5,939 nt of DNA from assembly GCA_031276685.1 (NCBI GenBank), contig JAISMQ010000024.1, forward strand, positions 1 through 5,939, read 5' to 3'. The position numbers and the translations under genes were made by a program. The stretch is from Treponema sp. (GTDB lineage: Bacteria > Spirochaetota > Spirochaetia > Treponematales > Breznakiellaceae). Within the stretch, counting starts at the first letter, position 1; the number at the start of each line of letters is the position of its first letter. Positions 5,469 through 5,939 of the stretch are shown here, one piece after another. Under the pieces are notes generated by a model that saw only the letters and a program-made list of their open reading frames with translations, was not told where the DNA came from and searched no databases.

Positions 5469-5939
5469 TTAACCAAGATCCCGGATGTAGGACTCCAGTT
5501 TTTCTACGCGCCGCGCCGCCTCTTCCAGTTTAAGGTTCTCCTCCGCCACCAGTTCCGCCGGCGCGTTGTGGAGGAATTTCCCGTTCGCCAGCCGGGCCCT
5601 AAGGCCCGTAACAAACACGCGGTCCTTTTCAAGGTCCCGGCTGAATTTCCGCTTAAGGGCCTCCAGATCCGCCGCGCCGGCGATAAAGACAAATGCCTCG
5701 AAATCCGTCCCGCCGGCGGCGCGGCCCCCCGCCAGGGCGATGGACCCGGCGGGTCTGGCGGCCCGCGCCCCGGCGGCCCCGCCCTCAGCAGTTTCGGCGG
5801 GCGGCGCTTCAAGCGTCAGATCCTCAATGCCGGCAAGGCTCTTTATCAAATCCGCCTGGGCCTCCACGATCCGCCGGCACTCCCCGCCGGGGCGCACGAG
5901 GACCCTGAGCTTCCGTTCGGGGGGGATGGTACATTCGCT
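5469..5939 (-). CDS. valS: Valyl-tRNA synthetase, C-terminal portion (5' end outside window)
   Basis: The 156 visible residues are the end of ValRS, the cytoplasmic enzyme that charges tRNA-Val with valine. The first residues (about 1-25, IPPERKLRVLVRPG) match the 'i-P/p-x-x-k-l-x-v-l-v' strand that follows the anticodon-binding domain. The end is the C-terminal coiled-coil arm (Val_tRNA-synt_C type) that clamps the tRNA; its mark FLHNAPAELVAEENLKLEEA begins 35 residues from the C-terminus and is followed by a heptad-like helix ending at KLESYIRDLG. An Ala/Gly/Pro-rich patch, about 20 residues after LTLEAPP, is probably a loop. The reading frame is open from the window edge to TAA at 5471-5469. 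Catalytic HIGH and KMSKS motifs lie outside the window. It is convergent with, and functionally unrelated to, the uptake operon. Confidence 0.9.
   Translation of the reverse strand, partial: SECTIPPERKLRVLVRPGGECRRIVEAQADLIKSLAGIEDLTLEAPPAETAEGGAAGARAARPAGSIALAGGRAAGGTDFEAFVFIAGAADLEALKRKFSRDLEKDRVFVTGLRARLANGKFLHNAPAELVAEENLKLEEAARRVEKLESYIRDLG

Noticed and set aside
5775..5840. Ala/Gly/Pro-rich patch in ValRS as a foreign insertion
   Set aside because: The frame is intact and the base composition equals its surroundings; it fits a variable loop before the coiled-coil arm in a G+C-rich genome.
1..5939. Mobile element, CRISPR array, tRNA or rRNA gene
   Set aside because: No transposase or integrase coding, no regularly spaced repeats beyond the two-copy operator, and no tRNA-like cloverleaf or rRNA sequence was seen.

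Overview
This window is high in G+C and densely coded. It is built around one iron-type (siderophore or heme) uptake operon and its divergent AraC-family regulator, with two housekeeping or metabolic genes cut off at the window edges. No stretch longer than about 135 bases lacks a gene. The source cannot be named with certainty. The G+C-rich third codon positions, an unusual lipobox and a short lipoprotein-borne FMN domain would suit an anaerobic or gut-associated bacterium, perhaps a high-G+C spirochete, but this is only a guess.

Layout: (1) 1-177, +, the last 58 residues of a probable Gfo/Idh/MocA-family oxidoreductase. (2) 220-1137, -, a complete PchR-like AraC-family regulator, convergent with the oxidoreductase. 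(3) 1138-1272, a divergent control region with two 21-base-spaced direct repeats, a TTGACA-type promoter facing the regulator gene, a weak promoter facing the uptake operon, and an AT-rich partial palindrome. (4) 1273-5431, +, five tightly packed genes: substrate-binding lipoprotein, two FecCD-type permeases, a FepC/FhuC-type ATPase, and a small FMN-binding-domain lipoprotein. (5) 5434-5466, a hairpin between convergent genes. (6) 5469-5939, -, the C-terminal part of valyl-tRNA synthetase.

How it fits together: the regulator probably senses a ferric chelate (as PchR-type proteins do), binds the tandem repeats and switches on the uptake operon. The lipoprotein captures the chelate outside the cytoplasmic membrane, the permease pair and ATPase import it, and the FMN lipoprotein may supply electrons outside the membrane to reduce the iron. 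That last link is the most novel idea here and is inferred from operon position. No TonB-dependent receptor, siderophore synthesis gene or flavin transferase (ApbE) is present in the window.
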